Shown: positions 39,101 to 51,589, counted from the first letter of the stretch. The stretch: 64,000 nucleotides of DNA from Panulirus ornatus (GCF_036320965.1 NC_092231.1:26412894-26476893); one strand, 5' to 3'. The notes: a model not told the origin generated them from the sequence alone. Numbers and translations: made by a program.

Positions 39101-42100
39101 AGTGGTAAAATGTTACTTATAGTGGGTAAAATGTTACTTATAGTGGTAAAATGTTACTTATAGTGGTAAAATGTTACTTATAGTGGTAAAATGTTACTTA
39201 TAGGGGTAAAATGTTACTTATAGTGGTAAAATGTTACTTATAGTGGTAAAATGTTACTTATAGTGGTAAAATGTTACTTATAGTGGGTAAAATGTTACTT
39301 ATAGTGGTAAAATGTTACTTATAGTGGTAAAATGTTACTTATAGTGGGTAAAATGTTACTTATAGTGGTAAAATGTTACTTAAAGTGGGTAAAATGTTAC
39401 TTAAAGTGGGTAAAATGTTACTTATAGTGGGTAAAATGTTACTTATAGTGGGTAAAATGTTACTTATAGTGGGTAAAATGTTACTTATAGTGGTAAAATG
39501 TTACTTATAGTGGTAAAATGTTACTTATAGTGGGTAAAATGTTACTTATAGTGGGTAAAATGTTACTTATAGTGGTAAAATGTTACTTATAGTGGTAAAA
39601 TGTTACTTATAGTGGTAAAATGTTACTTATAGTGGGTAAAATGTTACTTATAGTGGGTAAAATGTTACTTATAGTGGTAAAATGTTACTTATAGTGGGTA
39701 AAATGTTACTTATAGTGGGTAAAATGTTACTTATAGTGGGTAAAATGTTACTTATAGTGGTAAAATGTTACTTATAGTGGTAAAATGTTACTTATAGTGG
39801 GTAAAATGTTACTTATAGTGGGTAAAATGTTACTTATAGTGGGTAAAATGTTACTTATAGTGGGTAAAATGTTACTTATAGTGGGTAAAATGTTACTTAT
39901 AGTGGGTAAAATGTTACTTATAGTGGTAAAATGTTACTTATAGTGGTAAAATGTTACTTAAAGTGGGTAAAATGTTACTTATAGTGGTAAAATGTTACTT
40001 ATAGTGGGTAAAATGTTACTTATAGTGGGTAAAATGTTACTTATAGTGGTAAAATGTTACTTATAGTGGTAAAATGTTACTTATAGTGGTAAAATGTTAC
40101 TTATAGTGGTAAAATGTTACTTATAGTGGTAAAATGTTACTTATAGTGGTAAAATGTTACTTATAGTGGTAAAATGTTACTTATAGTGGGTAAAATGTTA
40201 CTTATAGTGGGTAAAATGTTACTTATAGGGGTAAAATGTTACTTATAGTGGTAAAATGTTACTTATAGTGGTAAAATGTTACTTATAGTGGGTAAAATGT
40301 TACTTATAGTGGGTAAAATGTTACTTATAGTGGGTAAAATGTTACTTATAGTGGTAAAATGTTACTTATAGGGGTAAAATGTTACTTATAGTGGGTAAAA
40401 TGTTACTTATAGTGGGTAAAATGTTACTTATAGTGGTAAAATGTTACTTATAGTGGGTAAAATGTTACTTATAGTGGGTAAAATGTTACTTATAGTGGGT
40501 AAAATGTTACTTATAGGGGTAAAATGTTACTTATAGTGGTAAAATGTTACTTATAGTGGTAAAATGTTACTTATAGTGGTAAAATGTTACTTATAGTGGT
40601 AAAATGTTACTTATAGTGGGTAAAATGTTACTTATAGTGGGTAAAATGTTACTTATAGTGGGTAAAATGTTACTTATAGTGGGTAAAATGTTACTTATAG
40701 TGGTAAAATGTTACTTATAGTGGTAAAATGTTACTTATAGGGGTAAAATGTTACTTATAGTGGGTAAAATGTTACTTATAGTGGGTAAAATGTTACTTAT
40801 AGTGGTAAAATGTTACTTATAGTGGTAAAATGTTACTTATAGGGGTAAAATGTTACTTATAGGGGTAAAATGTTACTTATAGGGGTAAAATGTTACTTAT
40901 AGTGGGTAAAATGTTACTTATAGTGGGTAAAATGTTACTTATAGTGGGTAAAATGTTACTTATAGTGGTAAAATGTTACTTATAGGGGTAAAATGTTACT
41001 TATAGTGGTAAAATGTTACTTATAGGGGTAAAATGTTACTTATAGTGGTAAAATGTTACTTATAGGGGTAAAATGTTACTTATAGTGGTAAAATGTTACT
41101 TATAGTGGGTAAAATGTTACTTATAGGGGTAAAATGTTACTTATAGTGGGTAAAATGTTACTTATAGGGGTAAAATGTTACTTATAGTGGTAAAATGTTA
41201 CTTATAGGGGTAAAATGTTACTTATAGGGGTAAAATGTTACTTATAGGGGTAAAATGTTACTTATAGTGGGTAAAATGTTACTTATAGGGGTAAAATGTT
41301 ACTTATAGTGGGTAAAATGTTACTTATAGGGGTAAAATGTTACTTATAGGGGTAAAATGTTACTTATAGGGGTAAAATGTTACTTATAGTGGGTAAAATG
41401 TTACTTATAGTGGGTAAAATGTTACTTATAGTGGTAAAATGTTACTTATAGTGGGTAAAATGTTACTTATAGGGGTAAAATGTTACTTATAGTGGTAAAA
41501 TGTTACTTATAGTGGTAAAATGTTACTTATAGTGGGTAAAATGTTACTTATAGTGGTAAAATGTTACTTATAGTGGTAAAATGTTACTTATAGTGGTAAA
41601 ATGTTACTTATAGTGGTAAAATGTTACTTATAGTGGGTAAAATGTTACTTATAGTGGTAAAATGTTACTTATAGTGGTAAAATGTTACTTATAGTGGGTA
41701 AAATGTTACTTATAGTGGGTAAAATGTTACTTATAGTGGGTAAAATGTTACTTATAGTGGGTAAAATGTTACTTATAGTGGGTAAAATGTTACTTATAGT
41801 GGGTAAAATGTTACTTATAGTGGGTAAAATGTTACTTATAGTGGGTAAAATGTTACTTATAGTGGTAAAATGTTACTTATAGTGGGTAAAATGTTACTTA
41901 TAGGGGTAAAATGTTACTTATAGTGGGTAAAATGTTACTTATAGTGGTAAAATGTTACTTATAGTGGTAAAATGTTACTTATAGTGGGTAAAATGTTACT
42001 TATAGTGGGTAAAATGTTACTTATAGTGGGTAAAATGTTACTTATAGTGGGTAAAATGTTACTTATAGTGGTAAAATGTTACTTATAGTGGTAAAATGTT

Positions 42101-44384
42101 ACTTATAGTGGTAAAATGTTACTTATAGTGGTAAAATGTTACTTATAGTGGTAAAATGTTACTTATAGTGGTAAAATGTTACTTATAGTGGTAAAATGTT
42201 ACTTATAGTGGTAAAATGTTACTTATAGTGGTAAAATGTTACTTATAGTGGGTAAAATGTTACTTATAGTGGGTAAAATGTTACTTATAGTGGTAAAATG
42301 TTACTTATAGTGGTAAAATGTTACTTATAGTGGTAAAATGTTACTTATAGTGGTAAAATGTTACTTATAGTGGTAAAATGTTACTTATAGTGGTAAAATG
42401 TTACTTATAGTGGTAAAATGTTACTTATAGTGGTAAAATGTTACTTATAGTGGGTAAAATGTTACTTATAGTGGGTAAAATGTTACTTATAGTGGTAAAA
42501 TGTTACTTATAGTGGTAAAATGTTACTTATAGTGGGTAAAATGTTACTTATAGTGGGTAAAATGTTACTTATAGTGGGTAAAATGTTACTTATAGTGGTA
42601 AAATGTTACTTATAGTGGTAAAATGTTACTTATAGTGGGTAAAATGTTACTTATAGTGGTAAAATGTTACTTATAGTGGTAAAATGTTACTTATAGTGGT
42701 AAAATGTTACTTATAGTGGTAAAATGTTACTTATAGTGGTAAAATGTTACTTATAGTGGTAAAATGTTACTTATAGTGGTAAAATGTTACTTATAGTGGT
42801 AAAATGTTACTTATAGTGGTAAAATGTTACTTATAGTGGTAAAATGTTACTTATAGTGGTAAAATGTTACTTATAGTGGTAAAATGTTACTTATAGTGGT
42901 AAAATGTTACTTATAGTGGGTAAAATGTTACTTATAGTGGTAAAATGTTACTTATAGTGGGTAAAATGTTACTTATAGTGGTAAAATGTTACTTATAGTG
43001 GTAAAATGTTACTTATAGTGGTAAAATGTTACTTATAGTGGTAAAATGTTACTTATAGTGGTAAAATGTTACTTATAGTGGGTAAAATGTTACTTATAGT
43101 GGGTAAAATGTTACTTATAGTGGGTAAAATGTTACTTATAGTGGTAAAATGTTACTTATAGTGGTAAAATGTTACTTATAGTGGGTAAAATGTTACTTAT
43201 AGTGGGTAAAATGTTACTTATAGTGGTAAAATGTTACTTATAGTGGTAAAATGTTACTTATAGTGGGTAAAATGTTACTTATAGTGGTAAAATGTTACTT
43301 ATAGTGGTAAAATGTTACTTATAGTGGTAAAATGTTACTTATAGTGGTAAAATGTTACTTATAGTGGTAAAATGTTACTTATAGTGGTAAAATGTTACTT
43401 ATAGTGGTAAAATGTTACTTATAGTGGTAAAATGTTACTTATAGTGGGTAAAATGTTACTTATAGGGGTAAAATGTTACTTGTAGTGGGTAAGATGTTAC
43501 TTATAGTGGGTAAAATGTTACTTATAGTGGGTAAAATGTTACTTATAGTGGGTAAAATGTTACTTATAGTGGGTAAAAATGTTACTTATAGTGGGTAAAA
43601 TGTTACTTATAGTGGGTAAAATGTTACTTATAGTGGGTAAAATGTTACTTATAGTGGGTAAAATGTTACTTATAGGGGGTAAAATGTTACTTATAGTGGG
43701 TAAAATGTTACTTATAGTGGGTAAAATGTTACTTATAGTGGGTAAAATGTTACTTATAGTGGGTAAAATGTTACTTATAGTGGGTAAAATGTTACTTATA
43801 GTGGGTAAAATGTTACTTATAGGGGGTAAAATGTTACTTATAGGGGGTAAAATGTTACTTATAGTGGGTAAAATGTTACTTATAGTGGGTAAAATGTTAC
43901 TTATAGGGGGTAAAATGTTACTTATAGGGAGTAAAATGTTACTTATAGGGGGTAAAATGTTACTTATAGGGGGTAAAATGTTACTTATAGGGGGTAAAAT
44001 GTTACTTATAGGGAGTAAAATGTTACTTATAGTGGGTAAAATGTTACTTATAGTGGGTAAAATGTTACTTATAGGGGGTAAAATGTTACTTATAGGGAGT
44101 AAAATGTTACTTATAGGGGTAAAATGTTACTTATAGGGGGTAAAATGTTACTTATAGGGGGTAAAATGTTACTTATAGGGGGTAAAATGTTACTTATAGT
44201 GGGTAAAATGTTACTTATAGTGGGTAAAATGTTACTTATAGGGGGTAAAATGTTACTTATAGGGAGTAAAATGTTACTTATAGGGGGTAAAATGTTACTT
44301 ATAGGGGGTAAAATGTTACTTATAGGGGGTAAAATGTTACTTATAGGGAGTAAAATGTTACTTATAGGGGGTAAAATGTTACGT
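36194..44384. repeat. Major 20/21-bp satellite array, about 400 copies
   Basis: Unit TAAAATGTTACTTATAGTGG (20 bases) or the same with one extra G (21 bases). The array is 8.19 kb, hence roughly 390-410 copies. Visible variants: G-run length 2 or 3, ATAGGGG for ATAGTGG, rare AAAGTGGG, and GGGAGT/GGGGGT forms only in the last 0.7 kb. Runs of 21-mers keep a MLLIVGK frame open for up to 185 codons, and 20-mers close it. I see no reason to call it coding. Confidence 0.98.
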
Positions 44385-44546
44385 GCATTGAGTATGCATA
44401 CTATGGAGCGTGGCAGGGGGAGTTATGTTGTTCCTTGTTTATGATGAACTGCTCCGTAACACGACAGAATTGACTCTCCTTTCGTGAGAGAACGCCCTCG
44501 TGTTATTTCATAAACGACATATTTCTGGTAATATATGTCGTGTTTG

Positions 44547-44582
<36 letters not shown>

Positions 44583-45059
44583 AAAAAGCGATAATTCACT
44601 TTTTTGTTCTGAAGCCCCTGCTAGGGGAGGGCACGAGAGCCCCCGGAACTTGCGGCGTGTAAGGCATTGACTCGACGGAGAGCTTCCTGAAGGAGGTGAA
44701 GACCCCATTCCTGCTGAGGTAGCGAGCGATGGACCTCACCTCTTGGTCAGACCAGACCTCTCGCTGGGCCAGGATGGGGTGTGGGGTGGAGGAGGTCTCC
44801 ATCACTTACTACATCAGCAGGAGCAAGGAAGACTATAAAGCTCCTGCTGAGGGTGAGGTAGACCTTCCTCAGGAGGGTCCTACACATGTTGCCTCGTCTG
44901 GTCTGAGGACCACTTACTACGTCACAGTTTCGATTACAGTCTGTATATAACCAAACGGTTCAGTCTGTGGTGTATGGTGTTGTCTGTGGTGGATGGTCCC
45001 ACCGTCTGTGATTTGTTCTGAATGTATCAAGTTTTATGACTATCATTTACCCTAATGCT

Positions 45060-45061
<2 letters not shown>
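44385..45061. other. Unassigned sequence with a possible orphan exon
   Basis: A 69-codon minus frame (44805-44596) begins METSSTPHPILAQREVWSDQ and continues with EVRSIARYLSRNGVFTSFRK. Its third codon positions are markedly G/C-rich, unlike the frames from repeats. It is preceded by TAG TAA and I see no family. A (GT)n lies at 44549-44580, and hairpins near 44457-44545 (for example CGACATAT ... ATATGTCG). Confidence 0.3.
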
Positions 45062-45124
<63 letters not shown>

Positions 45125-45139
45125 CATATATATATATAA
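45062..45139. repeat. (TA)n microsatellite
   Basis: About 37 TA units with ACATACA near 45121, ending exactly at the short LINE-tailed element. Confidence 0.95.
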
Positions 45140-45355
45140 TATCCCTGGGGATAGGTGAGAGAGAATACTTCCCACGTATTCCATGCGTGTCGTAGAAGGC
45201 GACTAAAAGGGGAGGGAGCGGGGGTGCTGGAAATCCTCCCCTGTCGTTTTTTTTATTTTTCCAAAAGAAGGAACAGAGAAAGGAACTGGTGAGGATAATC
45301 TCTCAAAGGCTCAGTCGTCTGTTCCTATCGGGAGACAGCGACAAAGCAAAAAAAA
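45139..45355 (+). mobile_element. SINE-like element with LINE tail, copy A
   Basis: Starts ATCCCTGGGGATAGG after (TA)n, then ACTTCCCACGTATTCC, GTGTCGTAGAAGGCGACT and AAAAGGGGAGGGAGC. It ends with CGTCTGTTCCTATCGGGAGA and CAGCGACAAAGC, then A-rich sequence. The last 35-45 bases equal the RTE-like LINE 3' tail except for a deletion of the CGCTACCTCGCTAA part. No ORF. Copy B is at 63.3-63.5 kb in the other orientation. Confidence 0.75.
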
Positions 45356-45363
45356 AAAAAAAA

Positions 45364-45455
<92 letters not shown>
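45364..45455. repeat. (TA)n(TG)n microsatellite
   Basis: About 28 TA units then about 17 TG units, directly after the A-rich tail of element A. Confidence 0.96.
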
Positions 45456-45456
<1 letters not shown>

Positions 45457-46701
45457 CTTATCGTCTGCTTTCATACTTAAAAGCAACAGCTCTTACCAGT
45501 TACTTTTCCCTTAAAATATTGAATAGTCTCTTACTTGAATAATATTCAGTAGGAACCAAACAGCCCATACGTCATTTTCGGTGAAGTATTAAGTGACGTC
45601 CTCATCGTGTATTGTGGTACAGAAATATAAAAGGAGGTTCTTCATCAGGTAGACCCGTGCCTCACGCCAGATGTCACCTGCCGTAGATAAGACACAAGAC
45701 AGAAGCCTCCGTCTGTCCCCTCCCGGCCACACACACGCTGCTCAATGCACCTAGCAAGGGCTGCCACCGGTGGAGCTTTCTGGGGGCTATCACCGACCAG
45801 GCCTTGCCCTCCAGAGCACGCCACAGGGGCGGCCCTGGTGCTGCAGGGTGGGTCAGACCTAGTCCCAGCAGCCCTGGTGCGGTAGGGTGGTTTGAGGCAG
45901 GTCCCAGGTCACCGCAGGTCAGTTTCCGGCGTAGTGACAGGTCCCAAACAGCTGTTTGCCGCCCCGCACACCCGCTCCTTCAGGCAACCGCCTCAGCACA
46001 CGACCTCTCCTCTCCCCTCACTTGCAATTTGAATTTGGAAGTTTGTGTAAGACTGAGAGAGGCAGACCCTCCCTCTGTGTTTGAGTTAGGGTGATGGCCT
46101 TCAGCCATAGGTCATGATGTATCCCAGTATCTGATTTTCGTCGATGATTTACACAGTGTAGAAGGTGTGAATACCGAAGATCAAGGAGACGGAGTGATTT
46201 GAGACATAGCGAAAGGGATTGGAATCTCTGGCCCCCCGTCCTGCGGCCCCTCCGGCCATGTTGGGAACAGCGATGCTCAGGAGATAGCACAGAAGAGGCA
46301 AAGAATTGTTATTATGCTGGGAAATTATACCAACATGTTGCACGGACGTGTCGCAACCCTGGCCGAGTTCCGACCGTCCACACCGTCGCTTGTTGGCACA
46401 GTTATGATAAATAACTGAAAAATGAACACAACTTCATGATTTTTTATATAATCAATAACGTTTAGTACATGTTCATAATTAAATGACATTCAGGTCCAGC
46501 ACCTGGGAAAGACAGGTAACAGACGACCTACTGGTCTGACTGTGTGGGAATGGTTGAATGATCAAGTTGTGAAGCATGGGAGAGGTGGAGGAAGGCAGGA
46601 GCAGCAAGGTTCCTGCCTGGCCTCTGCATCCTACAGGTGTCGATACCACACCAAAAGACCATCGGCGCTGCGCTTCCCCACAAGCTTTTATGGAGAGGGC
46701 T
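45456..46701. other. Unassigned sequence, no gene seen
   Basis: About 1.2 kb, GC-rich at 45720-46020 with a repeated GGTCCCAG/CCCTGGTGC motif. Frames of 90-96 codons have no recognisable domain. Confidence 0.4.

Positions 46702-46736
<35 letters not shown>
46702..46736. repeat. (GT)n microsatellite
   Basis: About 17 GT units. Confidence 0.95.
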
Positions 46737-46739
<3 letters not shown>

Positions 46740-47545
46740 CGGTGTTGGCCAGCAGATGTGAGCTGGGTCTCACAGTTGCCAGGAGGGATGAAATGCTTCC
46801 AGAACTATATATATTCTTTGAAAAGTTAGAATTATGTAGATATGAATGAGGATGGAAGTCACATTTTTTTTTTTTACAGACTTAGTCCTGTTTTATATGT
46901 TGCCTGACGTGGAGGCGTCGAAGTGATGCATTAGAAATTATTTAAAGATTTTTTCAAACCTGGACCTGCTATTCTTGCTCTTATTTTGTCAACAGGTTTC
47001 CTCCTGAGTTATTATTTTTACTTTAGGTCGAAACATCTTTAAAAGTTGAAGGTAATCAGCCCAATTTTTTTTCTGTTAGCCTTTCTATATCGAGTACCAT
47101 TAATTTCGCCGCACGGTTTTTGCAAAGTTCATTAATGACCATTTTATCAGACTTAACATATGAATTACAACCTTAAAGTTACCTTTATGTCTTGAGGATG
47201 TGGACGTGGCATAAGCAGGACATTCCCCCAGCCAGAGGCCATTTCGGTTGAAAGAGAGAGAGAGAGAAAAAGAAAGTAGAAACTGCTCATGGCTCGACAG
47301 GGTTATAGGACGAATGAAAGACGGAAACAGGAAGAAACCTACACAGCTTAGGTGTTGGAGGGAGGAAGGTGATATCATAACGGTCAATCCTCGAGTGGTC
47401 GGCCTTCACGCGGAAACTGTGGGAAGCAGCAGCCGGGCGCGTGCCTTGTGGGCGTGGACACTTGTACACTGCTAGCAACAGTAGTGGCCAAAATGATACC
47501 CACAGAACAAAGACAGAGATTAACTGATTATTACATGCCCGCATT
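46737..47545. other. Unassigned sequence, no gene seen
   Basis: Apparently single-copy. T-rich runs at 46865 and 47065. No protein-like frame. Confidence 0.4.
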
Positions 47546-47728
47546 CACGGGCCGCCCGCGGTCAAGTGTATAGGTTCTAATCCTGGTTGCGGTAGTCGGT
47601 CCACAGTCATCATTGCTCCTCATCCTCCCGTAACGGTTGGTCGATGAAGTGGGTACCTGGCGAAGGCGTATTCGAATGCGGTGGCCTTGACTAGTGCCGG
47701 TGCCATCTCAGCTGAATAAAAGTAAAAA
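47546..47728 (+). mobile_element. SINE copy b
   Basis: CACGGGCCGCCCGCGGTCAA, a B-box-like GGTTCTAATCCTGG (consensus GGTTCGAATCC), GTAGTCGGTCCACAGTC, TTGGTCGATGAAGTGGGTAC then CTGGCGAAGG, and CTTGACTAGTGCCGGTGCCA, with an A-rich end at about 47710-47728. It matches copy a from its first base and shares the TAAATGGGGTGCCTGG-type body with copy c. This indicates a tRNA-derived, Pol III-type SINE. Confidence 0.7.
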
Positions 47729-47864
47729 AAATTATGGGCGGACTTTTTTTTTTTTTTTAAGAAAATATCTATGATTGTAGAATATAGAAATATGAAATAA
47801 GGAAAGAAAATGAATTTTAAAGTAAAAAAGAAAAATCTGTATTTTTACAGTTTCATTGATTTAA

Positions 47865-47868
<4 letters not shown>
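47729..47868. other. A/T-rich unassigned sequence
   Basis: T12 run followed by A-rich sequence; nothing recognised. Confidence 0.4.

Positions 47869-47932
<64 letters not shown>
47869..47932. repeat. (GA)n microsatellite
   Basis: About 31 GA units. Confidence 0.97.
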
Positions 47933-47934
<2 letters not shown>

Positions 47935-48167
47935 ATACTGGGGCATACGGCAAGGGAAGGCTGAAGGTAGGTGATGCCAGGAGGATTAATGAGACAGAAG
48001 ACCCCTTCATTCCACATTAGGTCATACAGAGGTGGAGGAGGAGGAGGAGCGAGGGACGCTGGTAACGTTGCCACAACTGGTGTAACACATCAGTTGACCC
48101 CGCAGGAGCTTCATGACCTTTATGTCACGGAACACACGGTGTTTAGTTGCACAGGAGAATATGTTCC

Positions 48168-48698
48168 TGCCACGGACGTCCTCAGCCAGCCACCAACGCT
48201 GCTGGTACGTTCGTGACACGGACGTCAAGAGCTAGCCACCAACGCTGCTGGTACGTTCGTGACACGGACGTCCTCAGCCAGCCACCAACGCTGCTGGTAC
48301 GTTCGTGCCACGGACGTCGAGAGCCAGCCACCAACGCTGCTGGTACGTTCGTGACACGGACGTCGAGAGCCAGCCACCAACGCTGCTGGTACGTTCGTGC
48401 CACGGACGTCGAGAGCCAGCCACCAACGCTGCTGGTACGCTCGTGCCACGGACGTCGAGAGCCAGCCACCAACGCTGCTGGTACGTTCGTGCCACGGACG
48501 TCAAGAGCCAGCCACCAACGCTGCTGGTACGTTCGTGCCACGGACGTCGAGAGCCAGCCACCAACGCTGCTGGTACGCTCGTGCCACGGACGTCGAGAGC
48601 CAGCCACCAACGCTGCTGGTACGTTCGTGACACGGACGTCGAGAGCCAGCCACCAACGCTGCTGGTACGCTCGTGACACGGACGTCGAGAGCCAGCCG
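48168..48698. repeat. 46-bp CpG-rich minisatellite, about 11 copies
   Basis: GCCACCAACGCTGCTGGTAC then GTTCGTGCCACGGACGTC, then GAGAGCCA. Copies differ at GTGCC/GTGAC, TTCG/CTCG and GTCGAGAG/GTCCTCAG. Each unit holds GACGTC and several CpG. All frames on both strands are open for up to 205-223 codons; not a gene. Confidence 0.95.
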
Positions 48699-48899
48699 CC
48701 AGCTCTCCCAGTAAAATTCCCCACGTGGGGAAGAATGCTGGCAGGTGTACAGAAAAGTATATGAAATTCGGTAGAGAACTCGACCGGAAATGGTGACATT
48801 CCTGATGGCCCGAAATCCCTAGTGCAAAATCTAGAACGGTGCCATTTTTAGCACGTGCAAATAATGGCGATTTCCGTATAAAAATGTTTGACAAAGTAT
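48699..48899. other. Unassigned sequence
   Basis: No feature recognised. Confidence 0.4.
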
Positions 48900-49300
48900 G
48901 AGTTGGGCGGGGTTTGGGAGGGGGTGTGAGGTCGGCTTTGGCCAAGGTGGGGTTAAGGGTTGGCCGGGGTGTAGTTTAGGTTGGGATAGGAGGATAGGGG
49001 TCGTAGGGTTGGCCTGGGTGAAGATGAGGTTGGGGTGGAAGGCAGAAGATGTGGGGTTAGCGCAGCTGGAGGTGAGGTTGGGATGGGAGGCATGGGGTTT
49101 GGGGTTGGCACTGGTGAAGGTGAAGTTGGGGTGGGAAGTAGTGGGTGTGAGGTTGGCCTGGATGAAGGTGCGGTTGGGGGTCTGGGGTTGACCGGGATGA
49201 AGGTGTGCTCGGGAGTGTGGGGTTGGCCAGGGTGAAGTTGATGTAGGGAGTGTGGGGTTGGCCAGGGTGAAGGTGAGATAGGGGATGTGGGGTTCAGGGA
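48900..49300. repeat. G-rich degenerate minisatellite, about 28-32 bp
   Basis: Variants of GGGGTTGGCCAGGGTGAAGG recur about twelve times. Confidence 0.8.
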
Positions 49301-50805
49301 GTTAGGTTCTAATAGTCCAACCTCTCTCATGGAGGATTTATGACCCAGATTTTTCTGGCTTCGGTATTACCAGATTTTTTTCCTGGATTTTTCTGTCTTC
49401 GTTATAAACGGATTTTTGGCGACGTTTTCTACCTTTTTCAGTTGCCGTTCAAAATTGGATTTACCTGTTTGGAAAATTGTTTTATGTGTGTCATAGTATA
49501 TGTACATGTATGTCTGTGTGTAGGGATGGAACGGAATGGAGGATGTGGTGTGGCTGTGCTGGCAGAGGTGGTCCATGGGCGAAAACCTCGTTGGTTTTAG
49601 TGTCTGCAGAGAGTAAAAAGCAAGTTAAGGTGACGTAGCGTAATTAGTATCTAAGTTGGCCCTTAAAGAGCTGTTTGATGTCTTGAGAAAACGGATTTCC
49701 TCAGACGCACGTAAACAGGAGAGGGATAACTAATGTATTTCGCGGGCTAAATACAATTTGGTGGTGACCTTACCCTGGCCCGCCAAAGTTTCGCTTAAGT
49801 GAGCCGTCATGGCCAGCTGTGGACCTAGGACGGTGGGGAGGGGGGACTTGCCTGTGGGTGGGGAGTGGGTAGCTCGACTGGCCAGGGGCTGGGCTAAATG
49901 ATCCATGCCACAACACTCACTGATCCTTACACACTTATATTCTGGCAACAGTCCGGCGGAGGTTGTTGTTGGTATATTGCAGGTGGAGTCAGTTATGGTA
50001 ATGTAGCGAGGGGGTAGGGATCATACATAAGTCATCTTACTGTTAGTCAAGAAATATATTATGATAAAGCTATAGTTAGTGCGAGTGCTTCGGTCGGTTT
50101 GTTTTACCATATTGATTTTACTTCTGTAATCATAGGTACAGTTATAGTGCCTACTTTGTTGTTCACTTGATAACTACAATTACTATTACGTCCATCGAAC
50201 AACTGCTGCCATTGACGTAGCAGTAGCAGTGAACTAGGAAAATAAAGCCTTATTATTATTATACAATCCAGGATCACTTACACTGAGGGGGCATTTGGAG
50301 GTTCAAGCTCCGCTACTTTCGGTATTGAAACGTAGTTAATCTCCTGTCAACCCACTGGTGGCGGCCATATTGTGTGTGTTGTATTTTGGTGTCAGGTGCG
50401 ACACGGGTCATGGTGTCGGTGGTGTTGTGATGTGCTGGACACGGGCGACTGCAGTCGCCTCCAGCCTGAGTGAGAAGAGGTGGCAACATATCACCTGGTC
50501 CCAGACCCAACTGTGGAGGTGGAGGAACTACGACACCATCGTAAGGTGGGGTGAGGTCTCGGACCGAGTTGTGGGGGTAGAAGTTATCTAACACAAACCA
50601 TTGTAAAGTACACGTTAGGTAGGGTAAGGTGTCAGACCGAGCTGACCATGTAGGCAGGCAGCCAGCACAACTTTCCTGGTTTACGAACCTGGAGGGATCT
50701 TTTATTCTGTAATTTTACCGTGGAAACTGTTCACAAGTAGTTATGAAACGTGGGTGGTGGGGTCTGCTTGGAGTGTAAACCTGATGCAATAATGTTAATA
50801 TCTGT
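49301..50805. other. Unassigned sequence, no gene seen
   Basis: About 1.5 kb without a recognisable frame. An AATAAA at about 50241 is near an ATT run, but there is no upstream gene to go with it. Confidence 0.4.
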
Positions 50806-50822
50806 ATAATGATAATAATAAT

Positions 50823-50865
<43 letters not shown>
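50806..50865. repeat. (AAT)n microsatellite
   Basis: About 19 AAT units with an early interruption. Confidence 0.96.
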
Positions 50866-51585
50866 GTGAATAGAAACAGTGAAAGGGCAAACGAGGAAGT
50901 GGTAGCAGGTAGGGGTGAGGTACAGTCCTCTCGAGTGAGTATTTTGAAGGTTTGTTGAACGTGTTTTATGAGAGGCTGGCAGATGTACGGCGTGTGGGTC
51001 GTGGGTGCAAAAGCAAGATATTGGCGAAGTGAAACAGTATGAGGTGTAGATCCTCATTACCTTAAGGAGCAGGACCTGTCAGCAGAGTTGACATATTCCC
51101 ATCAATAAGTTGCCCAGACATCGTCAACTATTTGCCTTTTTCACCCGCACCAGTCAGCAAGGAAGAACTGAAGAATTACAAGAATATGGATTAACGAATT
51201 ATGCAATACCGGAGAGTGACTGGTAATATCAGTAATGTCCTTGGTCAGGAAATATTACGTGCGATCCAGATTAACTCGGTGACCTCAAGTTTAGCCCATT
51301 TTCCTCTCGTTGGTAGCACTGGCGCGACAGTAAAGAAATTTTCTGTAGCTACATTGACGAGTCTTATAAGTGTTTTAAAACATTGTTAACCCTGCCTCTA
51401 GGCCGCCTCATGCGTTGAGAAAACAAATTCACTTCTCGCAGTCTGTCTTAATATGTTCTGTTACGTAAGGAAGAAATCAGTTTAGTTGCTCTTGGGGGGA
51501 GGGGGCCGAACTACAGTGGATATCCGTGATGGAATCTAACTAGACCTAAGTTAGCAGCAGGACCACATCCTTGCTTTCTTAGAAC
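50866..51585. other. Unassigned sequence, no gene seen
   Basis: A 62-codon plus frame at 51201-51389 has no recognisable motif. Confidence 0.4.
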
Positions 51586-51589
51586 AATC

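Noticed and set aside
43579..44444. MLLIVGK heptad repeats as a membrane or antimicrobial peptide
   Set aside because: Frame exists only where 21-mers happen to adjoin, and 20-mers break it everywhere else in the array; no signal of translation.
48147..48945. Frames of 205-223 codons on both strands
   Set aside because: By-products of the 46-base array.
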